Assembly: GCA_014773175.1 (NCBI GenBank)
Contig: VXCM01000069.1
Span: forward strand, 124,001 to 188,000
Origin: Lucifuga dentata
Taxonomy: Eukaryota > Chordata > Actinopteri > Ophidiiformes > Bythitidae
DNA: 64,000 bases
Direction of reading: 5' to 3'
The position numbers and the translations under genes were made by a program. Within the stretch, counting starts at the first letter, position 1, and the number at the start of each line of letters is the position of its first letter. Below the pieces are notes generated by a model. The model saw only the letters and a program-made list of their open reading frames with translations. It was not told the DNA's origin and made no database searches. Of this stretch, positions 43,301-45,241 are shown piece after piece.

Positions 43301-44636
43301 CATAAGGGTCATAAGGGTCGTAAGGGTCATCTGGGTCATATGGGTCATAGGCCATTGGTTGTCTAAGGTAGCCTCTAGGCCTCCACTGGTCATGGTAATC
43401 TTCGTCGTATTCATAGTCATCATCCTCATACTCATAACCTTCACTGTAGTAACCTCTCTGCCTTCCCCTGGTGCCTCTATTAGCAAATGACAGCTGCTTT
43501 TGGCCCCGACGTCCTGCCCGTGCCCCTCGACGACCATGACCATAACTAGTCAGGAACTTCCCTGTCAGCCAGTTTGTGGCTGCAGCTATCTTTGCTACCA
43601 GTGAGCTTTTGCTCTTGAACTTTGGTCCTGTTTTCTTTTTTGCAAACAGGCCCTTAAACTTTCCTCCCAGTCCTTGTGTGGCCGCTTTCCCCTTATCTCC
43701 AAAAAGGGACAGATTTAATTTAGAAGCTGGGCTTTCTTTTGGTTTGTCATCTTTCTTATTAAAAAGGTTTAACTTGCCCAGGCCACCAGACAGGCCTGGA
43801 CTTTTGTCAGTGGATTTAGCCCCAAGCCCAGATAACAGCTTGCTGGCACCTAGAAGAGGTTTGCTACCACTAGAAGCTGGCTTCTTTTTCTTGGAGATTC
43901 GAAAGAAGAGACGAGAGGTGCTTTTGAGATTTCTCTTGGGTTTTGCTTTCTGTGGTTGCTGGGGTTTTGGCATGCCAAAAGGAGAGATCTTCCCTGTGAG
44001 ACCTGTCATGGCTTTAGATGCTCCTTTGAATTGATCTACCTTCAGTGCTGGTGTTGGTACGCTCCTCTTCTGTCCCTCTGCAGCAAATCCCATCATGGCC
44101 TTGGATGCTCCTTTGAATTGATCTACCTTCAGTGCTGGTGTTGGTATGCTCCTCTTCTGTCCTTCTGTTGCTATGCTCTTCTTCTGTCCCTCTGCGGCAA
44201 ATCCCATCATGGCCTTGGAGGCTCCTTTGAGCTGGACATTACTCATCTTTTTCAAGTTTACTGCATTCATTCCTTTCTTCAATTGTGGCCTTTTATCCTC
44301 CTCCTCAGATGATGATGAATGTTTAGAAGGCTTACTTTTAGCAGCCTTGGAGGCACCTTTCTGGGCTTTCCCTTTACTCTTCTTGGGTGTTTCCTCTTTC
44401 TCTTCATCTTCTTCTTCTTCCTCACTCTTCATCTCCTCCTCTTCCTCCTCTGACCCCTCCTCTGATTCACTGACAGGTTTCTTTGACTTTCCCTTCTTTC
44501 CATCATCCTTCCCCTTCCCTTTAGCTGGTGGCTCCTCTGCTTTCTTCTCCCCTTTCTTATCATCCTTTCCTCCCTTCTTTGACTCCTCTGCCTTGCCTTT
44601 CTTGGCAGCTGATTTTGAGTCATCCTTTTTAGGCAT
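587..44636 (-). CDS. myo15a: myo15a, unconventional myosin XV (48 coding exons, 3' end outside window)
   Basis: Actin-based motor that in vertebrate hair cells carries whirlin and EPS8 to stereocilia tips; human MYO15A loss causes DFNB3 deafness (established knowledge). I traced 48 exons with GT/AG borders and compatible phases. In order they encode: a disordered extension (about residues 1-2050), a complete motor (about 2050-2730) with [17 protein letters not shown] and DIYGFE, IQ-type lever arm, first MyTH4 region, low-complexity linker, FERM-like segment, and the start of SH3. Identity rests on motor motifs plus MYO15-specific pieces recalled from human, such as [15 protein letters not shown] in the extension and VFYPKES in the FERM-like part. 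The start is ATG at 44636; an in-frame TAA lies just upstream. The second MyTH4 and FERM lie beyond base 1. Apparent breaks at 41545 and 7260 are at assembly Ns. Teleosts have two myo15a copies; which one this is cannot be told. Confidence 0.97.
1106..1154. repeat. (AC)n microsatellite next to exon donor
   Basis: About 24 AC units starting 9 bases from the donor of myo15a coding exon 47. Confidence 0.95.
1163..1304 (-). CDS. myo15a: myo15a coding exon 47: FERM-like segment end
   Basis: Acceptor gtgcag, donor AAG|gtcaga. Encodes [20 protein letters not shown] and ends [10 protein letters not shown]; human ADILFVTMPSQNMLEFNLA and DDFILELKK. A (CA)n tract starts 8 bases into the next intron. 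142 nt, ends in phase 0. Confidence 0.96.
1393..1509. mobile_element. Minimal MITE copy: the two inverted ends only
   Basis: 117 bp from TTAAAGGACCATACTGG to ACCGGTATTGTCCTTTAA with almost no internal part, an internally deleted derivative of the same family. Confidence 0.85.
1740..1858 (-). CDS. myo15a: myo15a coding exon 46: FERM-like segment
   Basis: Acceptor gttgcag, after a (CA)n tract; donor AG|gtacac. Encodes [20 protein letters not shown] and ends [10 protein letters not shown], matching human [20 protein letters not shown]. 119 nt. Confidence 0.96.
1864..1923. repeat. (AC)n microsatellite with N
   Basis: About 30 units interrupted by the N at 1914, immediately before the acceptor of coding exon 46 (minus strand). 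Confidence 0.95.
2169..2284 (-). CDS. myo15a: myo15a coding exon 45: FERM-like segment
   Basis: Acceptor tgacag, next to a compound GA/GACA/GAA repeat; donor TCA|gtgagt. Ends [20 protein letters not shown], matching human VVSTARDTWEVYFSRIFPAT. 116 nt, ends in phase 0. Confidence 0.95.
2289..2426. repeat. Compound (GA)n(GACA)n(GAA)n microsatellite
   Basis: Three repeat types in a row, beginning at the acceptor of coding exon 45 and ending at a MITE. Confidence 0.95.
2428..3010 (-). mobile_element. MITE copy, reverse orientation
   Basis: Starts TAAAGGACTATACC; ends in GGTCCTTCAA. The internal half typical of the right side comes first, so the copy is inverted relative to the one at base 30. 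Both ends are slightly degraded. Confidence 0.82.
3124..3199 (-). CDS. myo15a: myo15a coding exon 44: FERM-like segment
   Basis: Acceptor ctgcag, donor TTTG|gtatga. Encodes [20 protein letters not shown] then MKAVFG; human has [25 protein letters not shown]. 76 nt, ends in phase 1. Confidence 0.95.
4021..4080 (-). CDS. myo15a: myo15a coding exon 43: FERM-like segment
   Basis: Acceptor ttccag, donor CAG|gttgcc. Encodes [20 protein letters not shown], matching human VFYPKDSYSHPVQLDLLFRQ. 60 nt, phase 0. Confidence 0.95.
4517..4655 (+). mobile_element. MITE fragment, left end
   Basis: Left inverted repeat TTAAAGGACCAAACCGG and the following GGTAAATTTTAGAAT segment, then lost. Confidence 0.75.
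4863..4978 (-). CDS. myo15a: myo15a coding exon 42: start of FERM-like segment
   Basis: Acceptor gtccag, donor GAG|gtgtca. Encodes [20 protein letters not shown] and ends [10 protein letters not shown]; human has LTQTRLHRLINPNFYGYQDAPWKIFLRKE. 116 nt, ends in phase 0. Confidence 0.95.
5311..5419 (-). CDS. myo15a: myo15a coding exon 41: Lys/Pro-rich linker
   Basis: Acceptor cctcag, donor CCAG|gtgaac. Encodes [20 protein letters not shown] and ends SPAPPPG. 109 nt, ends in phase 1. Low complexity, placed by splice sites, phase and position. Confidence 0.85.
5518..5611 (-). CDS. myo15a: myo15a coding exon 40: [13 protein letters not shown] segment
   Basis: Acceptor tgtag, donor CCG|gtaccc. Encodes [20 protein letters not shown], matching human GKVFMKRPDPHEEALMILKG. 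94 nt, ends in phase 0. Confidence 0.94.
5813..5951 (-). CDS. myo15a: myo15a coding exon 39: linker with conserved helix
   Basis: Acceptor ttccag, donor AG|gtaaca. Encodes [20 protein letters not shown] then [10 protein letters not shown], matching human PELVRYSTLNSEHFPQPTQQIKNIVRQYQQP in pattern. 139 nt, ends in phase 2. Confidence 0.9.
6265..6480 (-). mobile_element. MITE fragment, one half
   Basis: Contains the family's ACCAATGGCAGTCTGG and GGAAGGTAGGAAAAAC motifs and ends in a degraded TIR (GGAATGGTCCTTGA). Confidence 0.72.
6969..7029 (-). CDS. myo15a: myo15a coding exon 38: linker
   Basis: Acceptor tctgcag, donor ATGA|gtatgt. Encodes [20 protein letters not shown]. 61 nt, phase 0 in and phase 1 out, matching both neighbours. 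No homology claimed beyond position. Confidence 0.8.
7174..7375 (-). CDS. myo15a: myo15a coding exon 37, carrying an assembly duplication
   Basis: Acceptor tcccag, donor CCT|gtgagt. Encodes [19 protein letters not shown] (human AREMTLQATALQQQ), then Pro/His-rich sequence. As written it is 202 nt and its frame breaks at the N at 7260. Bases 7197-7259 and 7261-7323 are the same 63-bp sequence; removing one copy plus the N leaves 138 nt, 46 codons, phase 0 at both ends, ending [14 protein letters not shown]. Confidence 0.88.
7197..7323. repeat. 63-bp direct duplication around N, inside a myo15a exon
   Basis: Two identical 63-bp copies flank the N at 7260. Removing 64 bp restores the frame of coding exon 37, which supports an assembly origin. 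Confidence 0.9.
7380..7421. repeat. (AC)n microsatellite
   Basis: About 20 units, adjoining the acceptor of coding exon 37. Confidence 0.95.
7952..8016 (-). CDS. myo15a: myo15a coding exon 36: Gln-rich helix
   Basis: Acceptor tctccag, donor CTG|gtctgt. Encodes [20 protein letters not shown], equivalent to human LALQQAFIHKQAVLL. 65 nt, ends in phase 0. Confidence 0.88.
8316..8645 (-). CDS. myo15a: myo15a coding exon 35: Pro/His/Gln-rich linker
   Basis: Acceptor cccaag. The donor CCAG|gtgtgc was chosen because it alone gives phase 1, needed by the next exon. Encodes [16 protein letters not shown], a His/Gln cluster ([19 protein letters not shown]), then Ser/Ala/Pro-rich sequence ending AMPVMPG. 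No folded domain is seen; it is the disordered linker between MyTH4-1 and the FERM-like part. 330 nt. Confidence 0.82.
9331..9938 (+). mobile_element. MITE full copy
   Basis: TTAAAGAACCATATCG to CCGGTATGGTCCTTTAA. Internal poly-A with N at 9448. In the myo15a intron between coding exons 34 and 35. Confidence 0.86.
10242..10297. repeat. (GA)n then G-run with N
   Basis: About 21 GA units, N at 10285, then a run of 11 G or so; the join is probably a contig end. Confidence 0.9.
10522..10666 (-). CDS. myo15a: myo15a coding exon 34: Gly-rich linker
   Basis: Acceptor caccag, donor GGAG|gtgaaa. Encodes [19 protein letters not shown] (human DLEKPTAIAYRMKGGGQPG), then a Gly/Glu-rich run and [12 protein letters not shown]. 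145 nt, ends in phase 1. Probably a flexible linker. Confidence 0.92.
10797..10876. repeat. (GGGA)n/(GA)n microsatellite with N
   Basis: GGGA units, N at 10829, then about 23 GA units, in the intron before coding exon 34. Confidence 0.92.
11679..11721. repeat. (TTGA)n microsatellite
   Basis: About ten perfect TTGA units; probably the tail of a degraded retroposon as at 59.1 and 54.1 kb. Confidence 0.85.
12849..13498 (+). mobile_element. MITE copy interrupted by another element, right end lost
   Basis: Left end TTAAAGGACCATACCAG is followed after about 55 bp by a second inverted-repeat element (12905-13458), and family sequence (ACTGATAACCATTTTCC) resumes afterwards. Confidence 0.78.
12905..13458. 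mobile_element. Nested inverted-repeat element with TACC(G/A)TAAAT ends
   Basis: Left end TACCGTAAATGCTCTATTA; right end read inverted TACCATAAATTCTCTATTA. About 554 bp, non-coding, inserted in a MITE. Superfamily not assigned. Confidence 0.72.
13919..14010 (-). CDS. myo15a: myo15a coding exon 33
   Basis: Acceptor cagtag, donor ATA|gtgagt. Ends [18 protein letters not shown], matching human LDCYLDSLFDPVLSYGDA. 92 nt, ends in phase 0. The following 3.25-kb intron contains a nested transposon pair. Confidence 0.94.
14163..14212. repeat. (TTTC)n microsatellite
   Basis: About twelve units of TTTC. Confidence 0.93.
14358..14467 (-). CDS. myo15a: myo15a coding exon 32
   Basis: Acceptor tcccag, donor CATG|gtacac. 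Encodes [18 protein letters not shown] and [11 protein letters not shown], matching human VFGNSWDSDED and LDSDGYSSH. The first 23 bases of the exon recur in an assembly duplicate after the N at 14503, so a second spurious acceptor exists upstream. 110 nt. Confidence 0.9.
14445..14561. repeat. 58-bp direct duplication around N at an exon border
   Basis: Copies at 14445-14502 and from 14504 flank the N at 14503. The copy includes the acceptor and first bases of myo15a coding exon 32 plus a GAGAG microsatellite. Confidence 0.85.
14720..14908 (-). CDS. myo15a: myo15a coding exon 31
   Basis: Acceptor ttgtag. Encodes [20 protein letters not shown] and [14 protein letters not shown]. The donor CT|gtcagt is the one that gives the right phase into the next exon; an alternative gtacag four bases on would not. 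The last 16 bases or so recur at 14659-14675 beside the N at 14676, an assembly duplicate. 189 nt. Confidence 0.9.
15044..15116 (-). CDS. myo15a: myo15a coding exon 30
   Basis: Acceptor ctgtag, donor AG|gtgcta. Encodes [19 protein letters not shown], matching human PVHSWSTGEEVAGDILRHR. 73 nt, ends in phase 2. Confidence 0.94.
15695..15885 (-). CDS. myo15a: myo15a coding exon 29: end of MyTH4-1 and following region
   Basis: Acceptor gtccag, donor GATG|gtaagc. Starts [20 protein letters not shown] and ends [12 protein letters not shown]; human has FVSDYGRNGFQAVCQHRLM. 191 nt, ends in phase 1. Confidence 0.95.
16100..16685 (+). mobile_element. MITE full copy
   Basis: TTAAAGTGGATGTTTGAG (left end partly altered) to ACTAGTATGGTCCTTTAA; the internal TTTTTCCTACCTTCCAGAC segment is present. 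Confidence 0.84.
16852..16900. repeat. (GT)n microsatellite next to MyTH4 exon
   Basis: About 24 units, 30 bases into the intron following coding exon 28. Confidence 0.95.
16930..17165 (-). CDS. myo15a: myo15a coding exon 28: MyTH4-1 core
   Basis: Acceptor cttcag, donor AA|gtaaga. Encodes [36 protein letters not shown] and [15 protein letters not shown]. The FMGD, RDEI-CQ-like and GW motifs are the MyTH4 fold signature; MyTH4 domains bind microtubule or membrane partners. 236 nt, ends in phase 2. Confidence 0.97.
17829..17924 (-). CDS. myo15a: myo15a coding exon 27: MyTH4-1
   Basis: Acceptor catag, donor ATG|gtaagc. Encodes [20 protein letters not shown] and ends AEALELFIM. Human: EPAFGMLTVPLRTPLTQL. 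96 nt, phase 0. Confidence 0.95.
18185..18402 (-). mobile_element. MITE fragment, one half
   Basis: Ends GCATGCTCCTTTAA and includes GTGTGGAAGGTAGGGG and the family GGCAGT motif. Confidence 0.72.
18542..18672 (-). CDS. myo15a: myo15a coding exon 26: start of first MyTH4 region
   Basis: The acceptor is ctccag directly after a long (GA)n tract; donor AGG|gtaaga. Ends [20 protein letters not shown], matching human [20 protein letters not shown]. 131 nt, ends in phase 0. Confidence 0.95.
18675..18718. repeat. (GA)n = polypyrimidine tract of coding exon 26
   Basis: On the transcribed strand it is (CT)n ending directly at the ctccag acceptor, so it doubles as the polypyrimidine tract. Confidence 0.92.
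18826..19384 (+). mobile_element. MITE full copy
   Basis: TTAAAGGACAATACCAG to GCCGGTATGGTCCTTTAA, in the intron upstream of MyTH4. Confidence 0.87.
19868..19949 (-). CDS. myo15a: myo15a coding exon 25: ELTKREVV segment
   Basis: Acceptor ctgtag, donor GGAG|gtgtgt. Encodes [20 protein letters not shown] then VLLQIAGG; human has ELSKREVVAVGHLEVPAELAGLLQ. 82 nt, ends in phase 1. Confidence 0.94.
20002..20055. repeat. (ACT)n trinucleotide repeat
   Basis: About 17 ACT units with one ATT variant, 54 bases from coding exon 24. Confidence 0.93.
20109..20162 (-). CDS. myo15a: myo15a coding exon 24: 18-residue charged helix
   Basis: A 54-nt exon with acceptor tttgcag and donor ATG|gtaaga. Encodes [18 protein letters not shown]. 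Both phases are 0 and it lies between lever arm and ELTKREVV, so placement is sound. The sequence is more charged than the human counterpart I recall (AEWRCQVEGALLWEQ). Confidence 0.88.
20211..20876 (-). mobile_element. MITE full copy, reverse orientation
   Basis: TTAAAGGATCATACCACC to GGAAGGTATGGTCCTTTAA. Contains the single-N duplication at 20559. Only 79 bp from the next copy. Confidence 0.87.
20495..20623. repeat. 64-bp direct duplication around N inside a transposon copy
   Basis: Same single-N pattern: copy one 20495-20558, N at 20559, copy two from 20560. Lies in a TTAA-bounded element. Confidence 0.85.
20956..21499 (+). mobile_element. MITE full copy
   Basis: TTAAAGGATCATACTGG to CGCTGGTATGGTCCTTTAA. 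Right end is 26 bp from myo15a coding exon 23. Confidence 0.87.
21525..21609 (-). CDS. myo15a: myo15a coding exon 23: third IQ-like segment
   Basis: Acceptor ctctag, donor AAG|gtacat. Encodes [20 protein letters not shown] and ends YVNRKRYIK, matching human LVKFRSLVHAYVSRRRYLK. 85 nt, ends in phase 0. Confidence 0.94.
22232..22364. repeat. 66-bp direct duplication around N
   Basis: Copy one 22232-22297, N at 22298, copy two from 22299, in a myo15a intron. Confidence 0.85.
22948..23123 (-). CDS. myo15a: myo15a coding exon 22: end of motor and first IQ motifs
   Basis: Acceptor tatcag, donor AG|gtgctc. Starts [12 protein letters not shown], then two IQ-like light-chain sites: [19 protein letters not shown] and [18 protein letters not shown]. 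176 nt, ends in phase 2. Confidence 0.95.
23436..23862 (+). mobile_element. MITE copy, internally shortened
   Basis: TTAAAGGGCCATATTAATGG to CACTGGTATGGTTCTTTAA. Confidence 0.84.
24027..24144 (-). CDS. myo15a: myo15a coding exon 21: converter
   Basis: Acceptor catcag, donor AAG|gtgagc. Encodes [20 protein letters not shown] and ends HVGVSK. Position and the GVSK end match the human converter; the rest is divergent. 118 nt, ends in phase 0. Confidence 0.93.
24309..24710. mobile_element. hAT-like non-autonomous element
   Basis: Begins CAGTAGCTCTCAAAGC and ends AGTTTGAGAACCTCTG. These are inverted ends of the CAGNGGTTCTCAAACT type common in hAT elements. About 400 bp, no ORF. Confidence 0.65.
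24886..25249. mobile_element. hAT-like element, second copy
   Basis: Begins CTAATGGTTCTCAGACTT and ends ACAGTTTGAAAACCACA; shares internal order with the copy 180 bp away (caacaag, aaaacc, accaccagtgg). Confidence 0.62.
25608..25732 (-). CDS. myo15a: myo15a coding exon 20: SH helices and converter start
   Basis: Acceptor gtgtag, directly after a (CA)n tract, donor AG|gtaaca. Encodes [20 protein letters not shown] then [30 protein letters not shown] is the converter-proximal signature. 125 nt, ends in phase 2. Confidence 0.95.
25736..25771. repeat. (AC)n microsatellite abutting converter exon
   Basis: About 18 units, ending within 3-4 bases of the acceptor of coding exon 20. Confidence 0.94.
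26772..26817 (-). CDS. myo15a: myo15a coding exon 19: RCIKPN motor motif (46 nt)
   Basis: A 46-nt exon with acceptor tttcag and donor AAG|gtagct. Encodes [16 protein letters not shown]; the RC(I/L)KPN motif is invariant in myosin motors, which fixes this small exon. Confidence 0.93.
26984..27141 (-). CDS. myo15a: myo15a coding exon 18: loop 2 and following helix
   Basis: Acceptor attcag, donor AG|gtggac. Encodes [14 protein letters not shown], a basic Gly-rich loop ([16 protein letters not shown], the loop 2 position) and [15 protein letters not shown]. 158 nt, ends in phase 2. Confidence 0.93.
27264..27341 (-). CDS. myo15a: myo15a coding exon 17: lower 50K
   Basis: Acceptor cctcag, donor AAG|gtgaga. 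Encodes [20 protein letters not shown] then IQSKNK. 78 nt, phase 0. Confidence 0.94.
27874..27999 (-). CDS. myo15a: myo15a coding exon 16: lower 50K
   Basis: Acceptor ctgccag, donor CAG|gtacac. Encodes [20 protein letters not shown] and ends [14 protein letters not shown], matching human TIKHYAGKVTYQ. 126 nt, phase 0. Confidence 0.95.
28120..28251 (-). CDS. myo15a: myo15a coding exon 15: lower 50K
   Basis: Acceptor tttccag, donor CAG|gttggg. Encodes [20 protein letters not shown] and ends [14 protein letters not shown]. 132 nt, phase 0. Confidence 0.95.
28471..28557 (+). mobile_element. MITE fragment, left inverted repeat
   Basis: TTAAAGGACCATACTGGTGA followed by the family's ACTGACAACCATTTCCCAA, then stops. 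Confidence 0.78.
28646..28741 (-). CDS. myo15a: myo15a coding exon 14: relay helix
   Basis: Acceptor aaacag, donor CAG|gtgcgt. Encodes [20 protein letters not shown] then [26 protein letters not shown] is the myosin relay-helix signature. 96 nt, phase 0. Confidence 0.96.
28755..28796. repeat. (AC)n microsatellite before relay-helix exon
   Basis: About 20 units, starting 14 bases from the acceptor of coding exon 14. Confidence 0.94.
28923..29046 (-). CDS. myo15a: myo15a coding exon 13: switch II
   Basis: Acceptor atccag, donor GAG|gtaaat. Encodes [20 protein letters not shown] and ends [11 protein letters not shown], the switch II and start of relay helix. 124 nt, ends in phase 0. Confidence 0.96.
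29338..29396 (-). CDS. myo15a: myo15a coding exon 12: motor
   Basis: Acceptor tccacag, donor AG|gtgaga. Encodes [20 protein letters not shown], with only conservative changes from human. 59 nt, ends in phase 2. Confidence 0.94.
29815..30050. repeat. Long palindromic repeat, transposon-derived
   Basis: Arms at about 29848-29920 and 29968-30040 are inverted copies: ACTGAGTCAGGTCAACTGGA against CCAATTGACCTGACTCAGT, and GAAACATTTCACCATTCATC against GAATGGTGAAACGTTTC. Wording resembles repeats widespread in fish genomes; class not certain. Confidence 0.65.
30318..30431 (-). CDS. myo15a: myo15a coding exon 11: motor, upper 50K
   Basis: Acceptor actgcag, donor ATG|gttagt. Encodes [19 protein letters not shown] and [13 protein letters not shown], closely matching human. 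114 nt, phase 0 at both ends. Confidence 0.95.
30585..30746 (-). CDS. myo15a: myo15a coding exon 10: motor, [10 protein letters not shown]
   Basis: Acceptor ggtgcag, donor GAG|gtgatt. Starts [15 protein letters not shown] and ends [15 protein letters not shown]. 162 nt, phase 0 at both ends. A poly-A tract with a single N lies a few bases into the next intron. Confidence 0.95.
30761..30817. repeat. (GA)n microsatellite before coding exon 10
   Basis: About 25 units; on the transcribed strand a CT tract near the acceptor. Confidence 0.94.
30854..30899. repeat. Short near-perfect palindrome
   Basis: Arms GATATTCCTAAGGGC and GCCCTTAGGAATATC around a CCTTAG centre, in the myo15a intron between coding exons 9 and 10. 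Would form a strong hairpin in RNA or single-stranded DNA. Confidence 0.75.
31006..31119 (-). CDS. myo15a: myo15a coding exon 9: motor, [12 protein letters not shown]
   Basis: Acceptor cttccag, donor CAG|gtaaag. Encodes [18 protein letters not shown] and ends AETYYYLNQ, the standard class-XV upper 50K segment. 114 nt, phase 0 at both ends. Confidence 0.96.
31207..31270 (-). CDS. myo15a: myo15a coding exon 8: motor, [18 protein letters not shown]
   Basis: Acceptor ctttag, donor CAG|gtcaca. Encodes [20 protein letters not shown], near-identical to human in this segment. 64 nt, ends in phase 0. Confidence 0.95.
31384..31487 (-). CDS. myo15a: myo15a coding exon 7: switch I
   Basis: Acceptor gtgcag, donor GA|gtgagt. 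Encodes [20 protein letters not shown] then [23 protein letters not shown] is switch I, complete. The two residues (IK) preceding ILEA in human are absent here. 104 nt, ends in phase 2. Confidence 0.96.
31738..31995. mobile_element. LINE/SINE 3'-tail-like repeat
   Basis: Contains TTTTATTTGTCACGTGCAGC and CAGTGAAATGCTTTTTCTGG, sequence typical of abundant fish retroposon tails. Function none expected. Confidence 0.45.
32763..32853 (-). CDS. myo15a: myo15a coding exon 6: ATP-binding P-loop
   Basis: Acceptor tttcag, donor CAG|gtagca. Encodes [28 protein letters not shown] is the Walker A motif that binds ATP phosphates, and all its residues are present. It follows the largest motor intron (3.4 kb). 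91 nt, ends in phase 0. Confidence 0.97.
32933..33597. mobile_element. Inverted-repeat element (TACCATAT...AAGCCGA ends)
   Basis: Left end TACCATATATGCTCAAATAT and AAGCCGA; right end read inverted TACCATATTCGAGCACAAGC. About 665 bp in the 3.4-kb motor intron. Family not assigned. Confidence 0.65.
33959..34031. repeat. (CA)n(CT)n compound microsatellite
   Basis: About 11 CA then 25 CT units in the 3.4-kb motor intron; more CA/GT tracts follow at 34.1 and 34.3 kb. Confidence 0.93.
35653..36232 (+). mobile_element. MITE full copy
   Basis: TTAAAGGAGCATATCAATG to CATTGATATGGTCCTTTAA. Single N at 36070. Lies 55 bp from myo15a coding exon 5. Confidence 0.87.
36287..36361 (-). CDS. myo15a: myo15a coding exon 5: helix before the P-loop
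   Basis: Acceptor cttgcag, donor AG|gtaaga. Encodes [20 protein letters not shown] then VIIIS, leading into the P-loop. 75 nt, phase 2 at both ends. Confidence 0.95.
36729..36838 (-). CDS. myo15a: myo15a coding exon 4: motor, [13 protein letters not shown]
   Basis: Acceptor ctttcag, donor CC|gtaagt. Encodes [20 protein letters not shown] and ends HTLGENPP; the SILVSVNPY strand is a myosin hallmark. 110 nt, ends in phase 2. Confidence 0.95.
37554..37617 (-). CDS. myo15a: myo15a coding exon 3: motor N-terminal subdomain
   Basis: Acceptor tgtacag, donor TAC|gtaagt. Encodes [16 protein letters not shown], equivalent to human LSNLKIRFERNLIY. 64 nt; completes the split Glu codon from the previous exon and ends in phase 0. 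Confidence 0.93.
37965..38047 (-). CDS. myo15a: myo15a coding exon 2: entry to motor; possible start of short isoform
   Basis: The acceptor ttttag is followed directly by ATG TAC TCA. The exon encodes [15 protein letters not shown] then [11 protein letters not shown], matching the start of the human motor. Donor GA|gtaagt, phase 2. If the giant exon is skipped, this ATG is available for the short isoform known in mammals (inference for this fish). Confidence 0.92.
38491..44636 (-). CDS. myo15a: myo15a coding exon 1: giant exon for the N-terminal extension
   Basis: One exon of about 6.15 kb, the counterpart of mammalian exon 2. It begins [15 protein letters not shown]; the acceptor is probably ttcag just upstream, and the donor is AAG|gtaaaa at 38491. 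Order of regions: Lys/Glu-rich start; KGASKAM repeats; basic segment with [30 protein letters not shown]; Asp/Tyr-rich stretch; conserved [15 protein letters not shown]; Pro/Ser/Arg-rich stretch; then about 17 repeats ending near [16 protein letters not shown]. The reading frame shifts at the single N at 41545: 1030 codons upstream and 19+999 codons downstream fit if the N stands for two missing bases (modulo 3). The total is about 2,050 codons, including a 35-codon duplication at 42363. Human has about 1,220 residues before the motor. The extension is known to be needed for maintenance of shorter stereocilia in mouse. Confidence 0.95.
38735..40885 (-). repeat. myo15a: Coding tandem repeat array, about 17 units, in myo15a giant exon
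   Basis: About 17 degenerate units of roughly 34-55 residues. The core reads [28 protein letters not shown] followed by a Pro/Ser spacer. The central units (about 39.4-40.0 kb) have a strict 114-bp period (38 codons) and near-identical DNA, while units at both ends have diverged. This suggests recent unit-level duplication in the middle of an old array. It lies immediately before the motor. Confidence 0.9.
42259..42467. repeat. 104-bp direct duplication around single N in giant exon
   Basis: Bases 42259-42362 and 42364-42467 are the same except for one base (ggcaga versus ggcgga, a Leu/Pro change), joined by one N. Duplicate plus N is 105 bp, so frame is kept and the protein gains a 35-residue repeat. 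Most likely two unmerged contig ends rather than a real repeat. Confidence 0.85.
43976..44240 (-). repeat. myo15a: [10 protein letters not shown] repeats in myo15a N-terminus
   Basis: Three units of the [16 protein letters not shown] type; two are separated by 87 bp (29 codons). The last ends [18 protein letters not shown]. The segment is Lys/Ala-rich and sits between the acidic start and [10 protein letters not shown]. Confidence 0.88.
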
Positions 44637-45203
44637 GCTGTTCCCTGAACTCAAATAATTTTAATCTATGACAAGAAAGGAGTACAACCAAAAATGGGTT
44701 AAAGCAGCTTAGTGTTGATGTCAGTGTTGATGTTAACACAAGGAAAAATAATCCAAGTGGTAGCCATATCTTCTCATTGTCTATTTTACCATGTCTATTA
44801 CTCTTTTTCTTTCATCCAATCTGTCCTTGTGAAGCCCCGGAGACACACACTGAAACACTGAAACACACCCAAGTCAGTTGTTCTAGTATGCACACTGTGA
44901 CAGACAAACCACAGTCCTTCAAAATACGATCTAGTAATGGAGTCGGACTCTCAGCCATCAGTGCTCACTCACGTTACAATGTGTCTTCAAGCCTCAGCAA
45001 AAGACCTCTTGTCTGTGTATAAAAAGAGATTAACCCAGTCTAGGGGTGTTAAATTTTAAAAAGATTTTTGCTTACATAAAAATGTTGCACATGAAAAACC
45101 TGAATGTCTTTGGTTTCATTCTCTCAGTTTTACCCACTTGTTGCTGCTGTCCTGTCTCACTCACTTGTTGACTGACATCCTTGAAAATACAGAATCTCAC
45201 CAT

Positions 45204-45241
<38 letters not shown>

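Noticed and set aside
42941..43543. 200-codon minus-strand frame rich in Met/Thr
   Set aside because: A shifted frame of the Asp/Tyr-rich tract; the true frame runs on both sides with conserved motifs.
44637..44654. Upstream TTG as the start of the giant exon
   Set aside because: Vertebrate initiation at TTG is unlikely; ATG at 44636 follows directly and the extra codons probably include the splice acceptor.
43576..44658. Several long plus-strand open frames rich in Leu/Phe/Ser
   Set aside because: Antisense shadows of the Lys/Glu-rich start of myo15a; composition is the complement of the real protein.
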